Below, in pieces: positions 26,700 to 38,099 of a DNA stretch of 64,000 nucleotides. The first letter of the stretch is position 1, and the number at the start of each line of letters is the position of its first letter. A program made the position numbers and the translations under genes. Below the pieces are notes generated by a model. It was not told the origin of the DNA. It ran no database searches and saw nothing but the letters and a program-made list of their open reading frames with translations. Origin of the DNA: Strix aluco (lineage: Eukaryota > Chordata > Aves > Strigiformes > Strigidae); assembly GCF_031877795.1 (NCBI RefSeq), contig NC_133933.1, positions 64,244,984 through 64,308,983 on the forward strand, written 5' to 3'.

Positions 26700-27040
26700 A
26701 ATGAAATTATGAGGTGGCGGGTTCAAAAGAAGGTACCTCTTCACACAAACCAATTAAATCCTGGAACTCATTGCTACAGGATGTCAGGGATGTCAGAAGT
26801 TCAAAAAGCAATTGGGCATGATCATGGAAGAAGAATCCGCAGAGATGTTCAACACTTAACACCTCTGATTCAGGAACTCTTTGAGGTGCAAATCCTCATC
26901 CTGCGGAAGTGTTTTGGGGAGCAGCATCCCCTGTCTTCACACTGTCATTAGGTGATTCCTGTTGTGCTGGACTGCATAGAGTCCTGGACTGGACTAGAAA
27001 TGCTGCTGTTCTGACCCAGCATGGTCATCTCTTTAACTGT
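26700..27040 (+). repeat. Old CR1 LINE 3' fragment
   Basis: The segment reads like the sense 3' end of an ancient CR1 subfamily. It has a block resembling the region 'ggaactcattgctacagga', then a block like 'gctggactgcatagagtcctggactgg', and ends with 'ctgacccagcatggtcat', which matches the conserved CR1 tail. It is diverged, with no coding capacity, and its ends are approximate. Confidence 0.6.
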
Positions 27041-30000
27041 CATTTCACTCAACATCTTTTTTCTCCATAATCTTTAATAAATCATAAACAGCAATTCTTG
27101 CAATAAGCTTTTGCAATACATAAATGCAGTTTTCTTATGCTCTGTACATCTCTCTTCTTTCTTGCCTGTTACTTTGAATGAGGGATGGAAGGTTGCTTTG
27201 CTGTGTATTTGTATAGTTCTGCAGTATCAAGCTGAGCACTGGTCTGTGCCTGTATATCCTGGATAATTATTTGATATAAATACTAATAATCTGTATGTCT
27301 GAAGATGGCCACAAGCCAAAAGGTTTGCTGCTTGTATAAACATCCTAAATAAGAAACTGTGGAGCTCTGGTCCTCATTTGCTGGCAGAATTTGCCAGATG
27401 GGCCATTTGAGAAAGCGATTAAAATACCAGAAATACCTGCCTAAAGCGTTACAAATTCCGTGCTCCACATCTGCGAGGGCTTGTATTTATGATCTAGGAG
27501 TGCGGGACCGGGCCTTGCCAAGCTGCTGACGCTGAAGGGTGAGATCAGGGGCAACACATGGGCATAGCAGAAGAGGGGTGGGGGGGCTGTGGGGTGCCAG
27601 ACCCCGCCTCTGCGCCGAGCCGCTGTCTGCCTCTTCCCCGGTGCAGCCTGGCGCTGGCTGTGGGCCCACGGTGGGTCCACGTGCACTGGAGCCCTTCAGC
27701 TCCACGCCCGTGTGTGGCAGTGCCTTCGGCAGAGAGGACGGGGTGTCTCCGAGGGGGTGTGGAGGGCCTTGCGAGGGATTGAGCAGGCACCTGACTAGGA
27801 GTGTGCGCTGACGGCAGGCTTGGGTATTAGAAATGGGGTCAGCTGGGCTTGGTCCTTGGATTCTTCCTGTAGCAGGGAGATACGGTTGCCTTGTGTGACA
27901 TGGGTAGCTCCTGTTCCAGCCATGCCTCCAGAAGATGGGTTGATGCATACATTTTCCACTGAAGAGTCAGGTGTCCATATCAATGTTTTTTTCCAAAGAC
28001 AAGCCTAGTATTAGTCCTCAGGAATGGAAGTGCTCTGAGATCATACAGGGAACAGGAGCATGATCATCCCATTGTGCTCAACAATATTCAGCACCCATCT
28101 TCTGAAAAAGCCCTAATTCCTTTCCTGCCGAGGCTGGAGAACCGCTATAGACTCTAACGCTAATTTTGAATGTAATGGAAATCCAGTGTATCAGTCCCAG
28201 GGCAGAGGGGAACAACCCAGGGGGAGACCCTTTCCCTAAGGAGAAGTGAAAAGAGGAAGGGCACGTGATTCTGCTGAGGAGTGTCCTTGCCATAGGGATA
28301 GGATGTGCACAGCTCTTGGCTCAGAGGCACAACCTCCCACATATATAAGGATCCAGCTCAGGATGGATGTGGGTAACCCAGCAAAAGCCAAATGTTAGAC
28401 CTGTTGTTCTTCCTGTTTGTCTCACCTGTGTTCCTGTTGCTCTGCTGATTTTGCAGGGGATTGGGGAGAGGCTGCAGACATGCAGAATGAGAGACAGCAC
28501 GTGCTTATAGAGGTTGACAATGGAAGCCAGTCCTGCTGCAAAGTCACATTTCTTTTATGCAACTGCCATTTGTGTTGCCGATAACCATGCAGCTCATGGC
28601 TTTAGCAGCCCCTTAGAGGTAACAGTTTCTTAAGAATGAGTAGTTCTTCAACAACTGCTTAAACATGTCACTGCAGCTCAGACTCAGATGCTTTGTATAG
28701 CGCTTTTCTCCAGGAGTGAGTTAGCACATAGCATAAATAAATACATTAAATCTAAATTTATTTTTTAACAAGAGGGCACAAGCCTGGATGGGGTGGGGTA
28801 GGTCACTGATCTAAGTCCCACAGGACCGGCAGCAGGGATTGGGCTGCAGCCCAGAAAGGGCTGCAGAACAGTTATCCCACCTGCCCCACACTCAACGTGC
28901 GTTTATACCACGCTGGCTGCACACCCATAGCCACGTTCTGTACTTCCCGGTAACTTTTAACACACCTCAGACTGTTAGTAGATGTCCAAGAGTCACAAGT
29001 GTGAGGTTTCATAGGAAGAGAGGAGAGGTTGGGGGTACTGGCACTGTGTCCCTGTGGGGGAGGGGTTTTCCAGTCTCAAGTCCGACACTGCTGTGGTACC
29101 TGTTAAGGTCATGCAAAATCCACAGAGGAACAGGGAAAAGCTCTACTAACTCCTGTGAGTTTTGGCTCCTGAACAAGGCCTGACAGCTCATCTTGTCTGT
29201 TCCCCTGGGTGCTGCTGCAGCCCTGTGCCACCCATCTGCATGGCCAGGCAGCTCTGGTGTGTTCCCATGGAGCAGTTCATCAGCCCAACTTTTGTGGGAA
29301 CCCCAAGTCATCAGTAGCTGGGGATGGACATGAGATCTTGCAGCTCAATGGCATTTGGAGGGCAGCAAAGTTTTCTTGGAGTGGGGCAGTATCTGTGAGT
29401 CATTGGAAGAGGAAAACTTTTGTAAATTTTCTAAAGGGACAGAGGTGATAATCTGCCACACAGGGATAAGGAGAGAAACACAGAAAGAAAATAAAAATTG
29501 AAAATTTATATATATATATATATTTTATTTTCTAAGACAAAGACTTGTCTTCATTGGCTAGTTATCTTCAGACAGTGCTGATTTACAGACACATATATGT
29601 GTGTTTTTCACTAACCAGAACTAGACAGTGCCTGTCATTTGGGTAGTTATATACATGAAAATACATTAATTTAGATTTGTAATTTTTACATTTTAATGAA
29701 TTACATTTTTGCTCTTCATTTGGTATGTCAAGATACTGTTGGAGGGAAGTTGCAATTTGGTTCAAAATTCAGAAAACCACAATTTTTAAATTGTTGGAAA
29801 TAATCTGGGCGTACCTACCAAAATAATATACTTAATCAATATTTATTAAACAAAGGTAATACTACTGGATTTGTGAATTCCAGTATTAGTGAACTAATTG
29901 TTTGCAATAACCATGTTTTATACCTGCCTGGAACAGAAAAATACATTTCTCAGCTATTTCAGTCATGGTCACCCAGCATCACATGTAACCTCAGTGGGAG

Positions 30001-33000
30001 AGACAAGCTTTGGGGAAGCCCAGAACTTGTGTCACTGCCAGCCTGCTCTGTCTCTGCCTGCAACCCTCTGCCACAAACCTGCCACTGTCCCCAACAAGCC
30101 CCTGTAGCGCTGCGGTCCCTGGTGGCTCCCATGGCAAGTCCATCCTTGTCACTGCATGGAGCAGGGACCCACAAGACTCCCCATAGGTGCCTGTGGATTG
30201 TTCAGTGTAAGGACCTTGAGGGTTGCTCTGGCAAATCCTAATGCTTGTGAGTTTGGCTTTGCCACATCACTAAAATACCCTTCTGAAGCAGTGTATACAT
30301 TGGGAAGGACTGAGTTATTGAGGAGTACAGATCAGTGGTGGCCAGCAGTGGATCCTTGAGCAGGGCAAGTGTGGTTCCCAGGCTGGAGTGGTCTCACACT
30401 ACGAGCAGAGGGCTGTGCAGGCACAAATTCTGCCAGGCGCCCTCAGGCACCAGCTCTGTGCAGTAGTATGTTGGCAGAGGTGGCTGCCCAGTCCCACGGA
30501 AAACATGGGCCCATGGGGAGCGGGTAAACCCATGCTGGAGCACTCTCATCCTCCCTAACCCTTGGCCATATGAGGATTTTGGCAGGCAGCTTACAGGAGC
30601 AGAGCATGAAGGTTGGTCACCCTGGAGTAACCTCACTTCTCCTCCAGCCTCAAGACATTAATTCGCTTGCCACCACTACACAGCAGAGACTCAAGGATCA
30701 GCTGTAACTCTGTCAGGTACACAAGTCTTCTACCTCTCATTACCGACCAGCTCCCTGCCCATAAGTCAGTTTGTCCCTGCTGCATGTTTCTAACGCTGCT
30801 TTGTGCAAATGTTTTAGCGCAAATGGAAGGAAATGCAGAAAACCTGCACAACCACTGATCTGCCTACTAGCAAGATGCCCTCTCTGGGTCAGTGCAATGC
30901 AATTTTTATTGGTGTATGAGCAAGACAGGATCCTAAGTAAATTCTGTTGCTATCTTTAAGTTAGAGTGAACTTAAATAATTCCCACTCAGCCAAAGGAAC
31001 GTGACTGCTGGCCTGACTGCAGAGCACAGTCATGTCCTTCCACCAGCAGAGTCAATTGAAAAAGGTGGCTCGGGGGTGGCCATTATAATCTTTTTCTTTT
31101 AAACTTGGGTACACCTTATCCATGTGAAGAAATACTTTTCGTCAAATAAGCATTCCTGGTGCCCATACTGCTCTTATCATTAAACAAATATTGCATTTAG
31201 GGGGTATGGAAACAGGTTTATGATGTTTTTTTACCAAGCACAACCATCAGCTGTTGACAAAAGAACACAGATTGCTCCATATTTTAGGGCTAAAAGGATT
31301 CCCCTATTCTAATACATTCTGCAAATTTATGGTAAGATAATTTTCACAGTGTAGTATTATTTTCATGCCACATTTGTTTTCTTAAGTGCAGACTTTAAAG
31401 TATAGGTAGGATTTACAGGCTTGGATTGTATTTGTTAATTGTAATGAAGTGAAAATGGCACTCTCTCATATGAACAATGTCTAAACATACATTCTCACAT
31501 AACTTCCCATAAGTGCCCTCTACCCACGTTATAGCAGGTGGAGGGTGAAATCCCAAGCAGCATTAGCTAAAACACCTTAGGCTGACCTTGTAGTTTCTTG
31601 ACAATTTTACAGCATAAACAAACAAATTCTTCACATTCTACTTAAAAAAAAATGTTACGAAGTCAGGAGCATGTCTATCTAGATATGACCAAACTTGCTT
31701 TCTTTTCTGTAGTTGTGCATTGTTCACATCACTTCAGGTAATGAGGATACGGACTTTCTGAATAGCACTTTTAATGTTATTTGAAAATCAGATATGATGT
31801 ATGAGCTTTGGAATTTCTCTTAAACATGTTCTTGACCTTTCATAAGCCAATATTCCTGAATTATTGCAATAGATACAATTCATTAATTCTTCTTACAGCA
31901 ATTTAAGAATAAAAATAATGTCACAGACAATTTAAATACAACAATTCAACACTCTCTAACTAAATTTTCCAGCTAATAAAGCACAAAGCAGAAATGGCAG
32001 AAATGAAAATCTTCCAGTTGACCACTTTCCCCTTGGACAGTTTCCAAAACAAATATTCAAGTCAGCATTCGGTTACTTGAATCTTTTCACAAATACCCAC
32101 AGCAATCATCTTAGTGATGCTGAATCTCTTGTAAAGGTATGACAAGACTTCCAGTAATGAGTAATCCCTAAAACTGACATTTAATATTCCACTAAAGAAA
32201 TGAAAACATTTACAGTTCTCACAAGCCACACCTTAATGTCCTTTTTATTTATTTTAATCCAGATAAAGTAGGCCATAATAAGACTGATTGATATGAAGTC
32301 ATGGCAGGAGTCTCCATCCTCGTGGAAACAAAACCAATGTGAAATCTTGGTCCCATTGACTTCAATACCTAAACCAAATTTTCACTACCAGCCTTCAGTT
32401 TAACACATTCGAATCTGATGATCCTCAAACCACCGAGTGGATTTGGTGGTGGTTACATTTAATTACTGCTGATTTTCAACTACCTATATAGAGAGGTAAA
32501 GACCTGACACCTTCCAAGGGAGCTTTTCCATGTAAGCAATAGCTGCCCTGATTATCACTGGGTGTCCTAGCCCAGAACGGAGGGAAGGTAGGGTCTGCTT
32601 TGAAGCCACACATAAAAGTGGTCCAGTGAAAAGTCTGGACGTCCCTTTTGAGGGTATGAGATGTGGAGCAGGTCCTTGTCCCTTCAGGTGTCATTCCTGA
32701 CATCCCACTCTCAGACTGGGATCTGGCCTGCTGGGTTAGCACATGTGGCAGGTAATGCTCTGGACCTGAAGACTTTCAGGAGCAGCAGCCTTTGCTCCAT
32801 TGCCTGCTGAGATGCCCGTGTGAGGCTCTGTCAGGGCAGAAGAGACAAATGTGACGATAGCTTTCCTGTTGGTCATTTCCCAGTGCCCTGCTGGCCCCCA
32901 GGCCCATTCTGGCCAGGTCTGTCCCCTTCACCTGCCCTGGTCAAGGGGGTGAGGGTGGCTGCTGGCATCCCTTCTGTATCAGCTGCATCAAGCCCCATGA

Positions 33001-33477
33001 CGGTCTCTAAATCCTCTGTTTCCCACTACAACCATTTTGGTACAAGTCAGAAGGTAGAATTTTATTACCATTTCAGGTTTCAGGTTTTTTATTTTGACCT
33101 GAAGCTATGGAAAGTGTGTCTTTTGGTAGCTCGCCAGGTTGCATCAGTAAGTCACTCCCAGGCGTACACGTTTAGGGAAGCCTGGTCCCTAAGCCTATCT
33201 CCATCCAATTTAGGGAGATTCTGGCAAAAGTATTACACAACCCAAAATGCATGCTAAGCGGGAACAATGCTAGGAAGGGCTTTACACTGAATAAGCTACG
33301 CATGACAAATGCTAAATTAACGCCTGCAACTTCAACCACCCATGACCACGGACAATAGGTGGGTGTGCAAGCCTGCCTTTGAGGGAAGACGTCAACCACA
33401 GGTAAATGTGCTTTGCTTTAGTGTTATCAGTGACATCTGGTGGTAATAGACAGTAAATTCTGTTTAAATCTTTATTT

Positions 33478-33501
33478 AAAGTACAAGTTTACTTGTACTT
33501 T
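33478..33501. repeat. Perfect 10-bp hairpin
   Basis: AAAGTACAAG and its exact reverse complement CTTGTACTTT are separated by TTTA. The flanks continue partly palindromic (ATTTAAA upstream, TTTAAAT downstream). Its function is unknown. It may be only AT-rich low-complexity sequence. Confidence 0.8.
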
Positions 33502-33984
33502 ACAAGTTTAAATAGCTAATCCCAACTGAAGTATTTTACAAAGTTGTATTTCCCAAAGTGTATTTCTTTGTGACAAAACCATATAGTGACCGTGCTTCAT
33601 GCCAGGAGCAAGGACTAACCAGGAGACTGCCTGTACACAGCATGGTATTTTATGGTGGTGGGAAACACTAGAACCAAGGAAGCCACCAAAGGATTTAGTG
33701 TGTCTGAAAAGCATTTGATGAACACCCGTTCTTTATTACTGTTAGGTACACACAGCTTTTGTAAGTTTGCCAAAGCCCTTCCAAATCAATGAACATGGCA
33801 ACAAATCAACTCCCAATTTGAAATACATAATTTGAATAACATGACAAATTAAAAAGGCCACCAGTGAAGGTGGAGGGGGTTAATAAAGAAAATAAGACAG
33901 TACAGAGGTTCTGCAAAAAGCTCCATTGGTAATTGATGTATTAGGTTTTGCACAAAAGGAAGAAATTGTCATCAATGGAAATGA

Positions 33985-34215
33985 GTTTAACAGTGGGGCC
34001 ACCAAGATGGTCAGGGCTGGAGCACTTGTCCTGTGAGGAGAGGCTGTGGGACCAGGGCTGGTTCAGTCCGGGACTAAGATGGCTTCAACAGAGCCTGACA
34101 GACCCCCCCCAGCACTTGTTTGGGGGGGCAGCAGGATGACAGGGCCAGGCTCTTCCCAGCAGTGAGGTTGGACTGAGACCTCCTGAGCTCCCCTCCGTCC
34201 TGGGCCAGGCAGTGA
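33985..34215 (+). repeat. CR1 LINE fragment
   Basis: The segment starting near 'ccaccaagatggtcagggctggagca' and continuing through 'tgtgaggagaggctgtgggacc' and 'gggccaggctcttcccagcagtg' matches the order of blocks in the sense strand of the avian CR1 3' region. The usual CR1 tail is absent, so this is an internally truncated or decayed copy. Confidence 0.65.
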
Positions 34216-35277
34216 TCAGCTGAGGCAGCAAATATGGAAGAGCAAAACAGGGGCAAACTGGTGGTGTTTGTTCATATGCTCCAACCTCTCTGTGCATCTC
34301 AGATATGGTGTATCTGGTTGTAAAAGTTTTAAGAAAAGGGATTTAATGGGAGTATGATGGAGTTACTCATCAACAGTATATCCTACACCAACATTCTCCT
34401 TGTCACGTTTATTTAATAGTCACATGCAACACTTTTTACTTAAAAGGAGAGAAAATTCCCTCCCTCCTGAAGAGGTACATGAAAAAGTGATCCTTAAGTG
34501 TACATACCAGCATATATATCATAGGATAAAATAACAGACCGGCTGTAATTATCCAAATTATACCTTAACAAATAAAATTCAGGGTCCTTGTTAAACTGAA
34601 AATAAACCCAAAGGAAACAGACACAATTGCAATTCAAATCCAAAATCACAGCAGGAGGAAAATCATAGGAATGGAAGATGTAACACAACTGTAAAAAGTG
34701 GTTTGCTGAAGACTGACTAATAAAAGAACCTGAATGCTTAGCTTGAATTAGCCCCAAAGATGGATGAAATTTTAATCTATTTCAAAAGCAAGGACATGAT
34801 TATTGGCTGCTGAGGAGGTAAGCCCTTGTTTTGATGAAAAGTGTCAGTCACCTGACTTCTCAGTCAACCATGGCCTATGATTATCCTTCTCTTCTCCTTT
34901 CCTGTAGGATGAACATATTACCCATAGCTCACTTTGCTTACACAAACAAGTTAAGAGACTTTCATGGTATACACGTGGCTGTAGACAGGATGGGCTTTTC
35001 TGTTCCCACTGGCACAATCAGACACATTACAGAGAACAGCACAGCAACAATGGCTGTGTAACTCATGAGAAATAAAAGGTTTATAGCAGAGAAAAGAAAC
35101 TGCTGTTCTTCAACCATTCTGCTCTTGCCAAATGTATTGCATCTCCCAGCATCAACACACCTCAAACAGTATAAAGCCAGTAGAGAGAGAGGGTAGTGAA
35201 GCATAACTGACACTTCAATTATTTCAGCTGAGAATCTGTTACTGAGGTGTATGTAGTAGGGATTTTCCAACATTAAC

Positions 35278-35338
35278 CTACTCTCTAGTGTTTCTTCCAC
35301 TTCTGCCATCAGCCATGGAAGGAATTCTCTCTCAATAT
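35278..35338 (-). pseudogene. RSPH3: RSPH3 exon remnant (DIEREFLPWLMAEVEETLES)
   Basis: A minus-strand segment behind a good acceptor (ATTCTTACAG) encodes Asp-Ile-Glu-Arg-Glu-Phe-Leu-Pro-Trp-Leu-Met-x-Glu-Val-Glu-x-Thr. This matches the conserved FLPWLM-EVE stretch in the C-terminal half of radial spoke head protein 3. RSPH3 is the AKAP-like, dimerising scaffold of the radial spoke stalk in motile cilia and sperm flagella. A possible donor (AG|GTTAAT) follows at 35277. After the match the frame stays open but no longer resembles RSPH3. The exon that should precede it, the lysine/arginine/glutamate-rich helix ending in the dimerisation region, is not present in the 340 bases between this piece and the next upstream RSPH3 exon. 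Direct splicing of the two would be out of frame. Confidence 0.65.
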
Positions 35339-35682
35339 CTGTAAGAATTTGGCAGGAAAGAAGCAAGAAAAAGTATCTTTTTGTTAAGGATGAATGACAG
35401 TATCTTGGGGATGGTTTTCGTTTGCTGCAATCATTACAGTATGAACATCATGGCTGGAAGACCCTTGCTTTGCAAGAGCCAGATGAAATCTCACGGGAGC
35501 TGCTGAGTGTCTCACCTCCTGACTCTTTTACTGAGGTTCCCCACCTTTACAGATCTGAGTCAGAGTACCAGTTATTTCACAGCTTGTCTTTCAGTACTGG
35601 AAATGATTTTTTCTCTTCTGATGAGCATTCAGACAGGCCTGTTCTGCTCCTAGGAAGTCCTACCTTCTCCTCTCTGTATCAC

Positions 35683-35867
35683 CTGTCCTGCTCTTCCAGG
35701 CGCTGTACTTCAGCAAGCTCTGCGTTACGCAGCTCTGCGTAGGCACGCTGATGTGCCCACAGCTGGGCCAGCTCTTCTTCCTCCATGACTTCCAGCAAAG
35801 CTTGTTCAACTGTTTTCCCAACCAACACTTCCAGGATCGGCTTGACTTCAATGTCAAAGTCAAACAG
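35683..35867 (-). pseudogene. RSPH3: RSPH3 core exon, reading frame intact
   Basis: This is the clearest RSPH3 match in the window. The minus-strand exon opens after an acceptor (CCCATCCTCAG) and encodes Leu-Phe-Asp-Phe-Asp-Ile-Glu-Val-Lys-Pro, then LEVLVGKTVEQALLEVMEEEELA, and ends in a charged helix (AEVQRLEEQD). It follows the family sequence almost residue for residue over about 61 codons without a stop. The end is AG|GTGATA at 35682. The intact frame argues either that the gene was lost recently or that part of it is still used. I call it a pseudogene because its two RSPH3 neighbours are damaged and the next expected exon is missing. An alternative is a functional gene with exons that I failed to recognise. 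Confidence 0.7.
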
Positions 35868-37251
35868 CTGAGGATGGGAGTCAGGGAAAGAGAGATGAAA
35901 GACCCTTGATCACAATCACTGTTAACACCTTGGCAAGGAGAACAGGAGGATGAACAAAGCCCTTGTGCTGAGGGCAGGGCTGAGAAGTGCAGGTGGGAGG
36001 CCAGTGTCAGCTAAGGCAGAAACATGAATGCAGCTGGGGGCTAAGTGAGGAGTGGGCTGGAGTGAGACACCCCACACCCTACCACAGCCACTGTGGGGGC
36101 TGCCAGGGAGAAGCAGAGCACTCACCTGGACCCTATTTCTGCTCACCTCCGTGTTCCCAACCCCTTCTCAGCTGGACATTATTTCTACAGGGGAGGGCAT
36201 TTCTCAACACTGTAGTTCTCAGCTGAAAGCAGCAGAACCAGTGCACATGAAGAAGCACCTTCCTTAATTTTGCACTTAACCTCAGAGTGCAGACAGTTTT
36301 GTTTTAATATCTTCTATGAGGATCAGTTCCTTTCTCGTTTTGCCCCAGTTTTGTATCAGAAACTTGTTTCAACCAGGACACACCTTTTGACAGTGCATGG
36401 GGACCCACATCTCTCCTTTTCCTACTTACATGGCCACATGTACTGCTTTTTCTTCTTGGGTGAAGAATGGAGAGGGTTGTCTGTGCAGAAAAGCACCTTT
36501 CTGACTCTCTATGTGCACCTCTCTTGCTGCTCTTCTGAACGCAACTCTAGAAAGCAAAAGCTGCAGGACTTGGTTGTGACTTTTAAACCTGACAGTTCAG
36601 TAAGGCAAACATTATCCAACAAATGAACAGTAAAATTACTTTTGTGAAGCCAAAGACAAAACTCAAACCCCAACTTAAAACACACACCAGGCATCTGTGC
36701 ATGCTCTGATGCCATCTTCTCTGTAACATCTGCTGCTCTTGAAAATGGTTCCTGAAAGGACATTTCACTCCACAGACTTCTGAAGTCAGCGTCTAGACCT
36801 TTAAGTTTCAGCTCACCTTGAAGAATAAACAGCTCTTGGAGGAGTTAATTTTGATAAGGCAAGTGCAAAAAAAGGACACAGATAGCATATCAGCTCTACT
36901 GAAAATGTGTCTTTTCATAGCCTGTTCCTCCTGAGAAGCAGTGGCAAAACAGACTCCTCTGGATCTGTTAGGTTAGGAGAATGATGCTCTGTTTCTAGCC
37001 CTGCCAGAATGATCCTTGAGGTATTAGCACATCTGTAGCAGAATGTGCTTGAGGCAGATGTTTAACAATTAAATTTTGTTTTGTGAGTGCTGTCATTCTG
37101 AACTTCCAAAAAGTGTTCCTGTAGAAAAACACTGCAATAACATACTGAACCATCTGCAACTCTCTGTGTTTCCACAGATGTATTCCCATATCAGATTAAA
37201 GCACTTAGCCCAGCAGCCCCAGTCTGTGACATCCCCAGTCCGTTCTTATAC
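35868..37251 (-). other. Space between RSPH3 and TAGAP remnants
   Basis: Besides the frameshifted RSPH3 exon and the possible short TAGAP end described separately, I see no coding match. A minus-strand frame at about 36700-36810 (GELKLKGLDADFRSLW and onward) is open for about 45 codons but matches neither RSPH3 nor TAGAP as I know them. In human the two genes are well separated. Here the last recognisable TAGAP exon and the first recognisable RSPH3 piece lie under 0.8 kb apart. Confidence 0.45.
36430..36560 (-). pseudogene. RSPH3: RSPH3 exon remnant with a frameshift
   Basis: The minus-strand segment lies between an acceptor-like TCCTGCAG and a donor-like GTAAGTAGG. It matches the part of RSPH3 just N-terminal of the core exon, but in two frames. 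The first frame gives ELRSEEQQER, compared with the family ELYLEEIADR. A shift near 36518 then moves to a second frame reading EVHIESQKGAFLHRQPSPFF, compared with the family EVDMECQTDAFLDRPPTPLF. The first frame ends in TAG just past the shift. The normally strongly conserved CQTDAF motif reads SQKGAF. Position and strand are collinear with the other two pieces. This frameshift is the main evidence that the locus no longer makes RSPH3. Confidence 0.55.
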
Positions 37252-37369
37252 CTGTGGAGCCGTCTGTGTGCTCCAGTGACTCCTCAGCCAAGGCACAGAC
37301 AGGCAAGGCAATGTCATCCCCAAATATTTCTGAACAGTTGTTTATGAGGAACTCAACCAACGCTGTCAC
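37252..37369 (-). CDS. TAGAP: TAGAP exon: end of RhoGAP domain
   Basis: The minus-strand exon has clean borders: acceptor TGTGTGCAG before it and donor GTATAAG after it. It is 118 nt long and ends in phase 1. It encodes VTALVEFLINNCSEIFGDD, the final helix of a RhoGAP domain, and then a linker with EESLEHTDGST that matches the linker of T-cell activation RhoGTPase-activating protein. TAGAP is a RhoGAP of lymphocytes that works in T-cell activation and thymocyte adhesion. The exon joins in phase to the exon at 37904-38099. The long C-terminal exon that should follow is not found intact. A short candidate (acceptor at about 37103) reads VQNDSTHK, compared with the family LQNDSAYD, and then meets a stop at 37062-37064. 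Confidence 0.8.
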
Positions 37370-37903
37370 CTGCACACAGAACACAGAAAACAGTTTATTT
37401 CAGTCAAAAGGGCTGAAAACATATCAAACAGTCTTTCCTGCCCCTGCCTGCTGTCTTTGTATGAAGGGTAGCACAGAGCAGGGTGGCTTCTGCCAACATC
37501 CTAGCTTAAAGTCAGAGGGTGAGTCCACTCTGGAGGATGAGGCCTGATGCTGCAGACAAATTCATCTGCCCTCATATGGAAAAAACGCCGTCAGCCACAG
37601 CTTTGTCCTCGCTGTCCAGAGGGCCCGTGGGTGGCAATGCCCACCAGGTGCCCCTTGCCCTCCGCGTGCGAAGTATTCAGGGGCTGCGCTACGACGTAAG
37701 GGGCTGCAGGGCAACTGCTACTTTTGCTCAGAGGAGGCGAGACGAGGGGCAGCCTTGCCCATCACACTGCCGGCACCTGAGCTGCGGGGCACCCCCAAAA
37801 TGGAGGGGTGCTGTTTTGTTCAGCTTTTGCAATGGCAGTGGGATCCCTATGGATGGCTCTGAGCTGCCCCGAAGCGGGTGGCTGCTTGGTGAGTTCAACA
37901 CAC

Positions 37904-38099
37904 CTTGTCGTTCATCTCCTTCTGCACTTGCAGTGGGAGCGTGCTGTCCGTCTGTGGGCTCAGCATATTTGGGCCCACGCAGATGGCCAGGTTGCTGGAG
38001 TCCATCCTGTTGGTCTCTGCATTTTGGCTGATGTGGTGGAGCAGAGACAGCAAGTGCTTGAGCAAGACAAGGTTTGGTCTAGGCAGTTTGTCAGCCACC
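37904..38099 (-). CDS. TAGAP: TAGAP exon: core of RhoGAP domain
   Basis: The exon is 196 nt long, with acceptor TTCATTCAG and donor GTGTGTTG on the minus strand. It encodes VADKLPRPNLVLLKHLLSLL and further on NRMDSSNLAICVGPNML. This includes the Lys-Leu-Pro-x-x-N motif and the NLAI-x-x-GPN motif that are hallmarks of RhoGAP domains. Similarity is closer to TAGAP than to ARHGAP20, the nearest alternative, and the EZR/RSPH3 neighbours also point to TAGAP. It splices in frame (phase 0) to the exon at 37252-37369, giving about 104 open codons. The upstream exons (N-terminus, arginine finger, and the helix leading into VADK) were not found intact within the next 3 kb, so the gene may be incomplete or dead. 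Confidence 0.85.

Larger units (their letters stand above)
25802..33984. other. Intergenic stretch without a recognised gene
   Basis: Apart from the CR1 relic at 26.7-27.0 kb, I see no supported gene. A small GC-rich patch at about 27.5-27.8 kb has several overlapping long frames on both strands, but none resembles a known protein. A TA dinucleotide run lies at about 29507-29522. The 31.1-32.4 kb part is AT-rich. A strong short hairpin lies at 33478-33501. Confidence 0.55.

Noticed and set aside
27487-27948. 153-codon minus-strand frame in a GC-rich patch
   Set aside because: No recognisable domain, equally long frames on the other strand, and no clear splice context.
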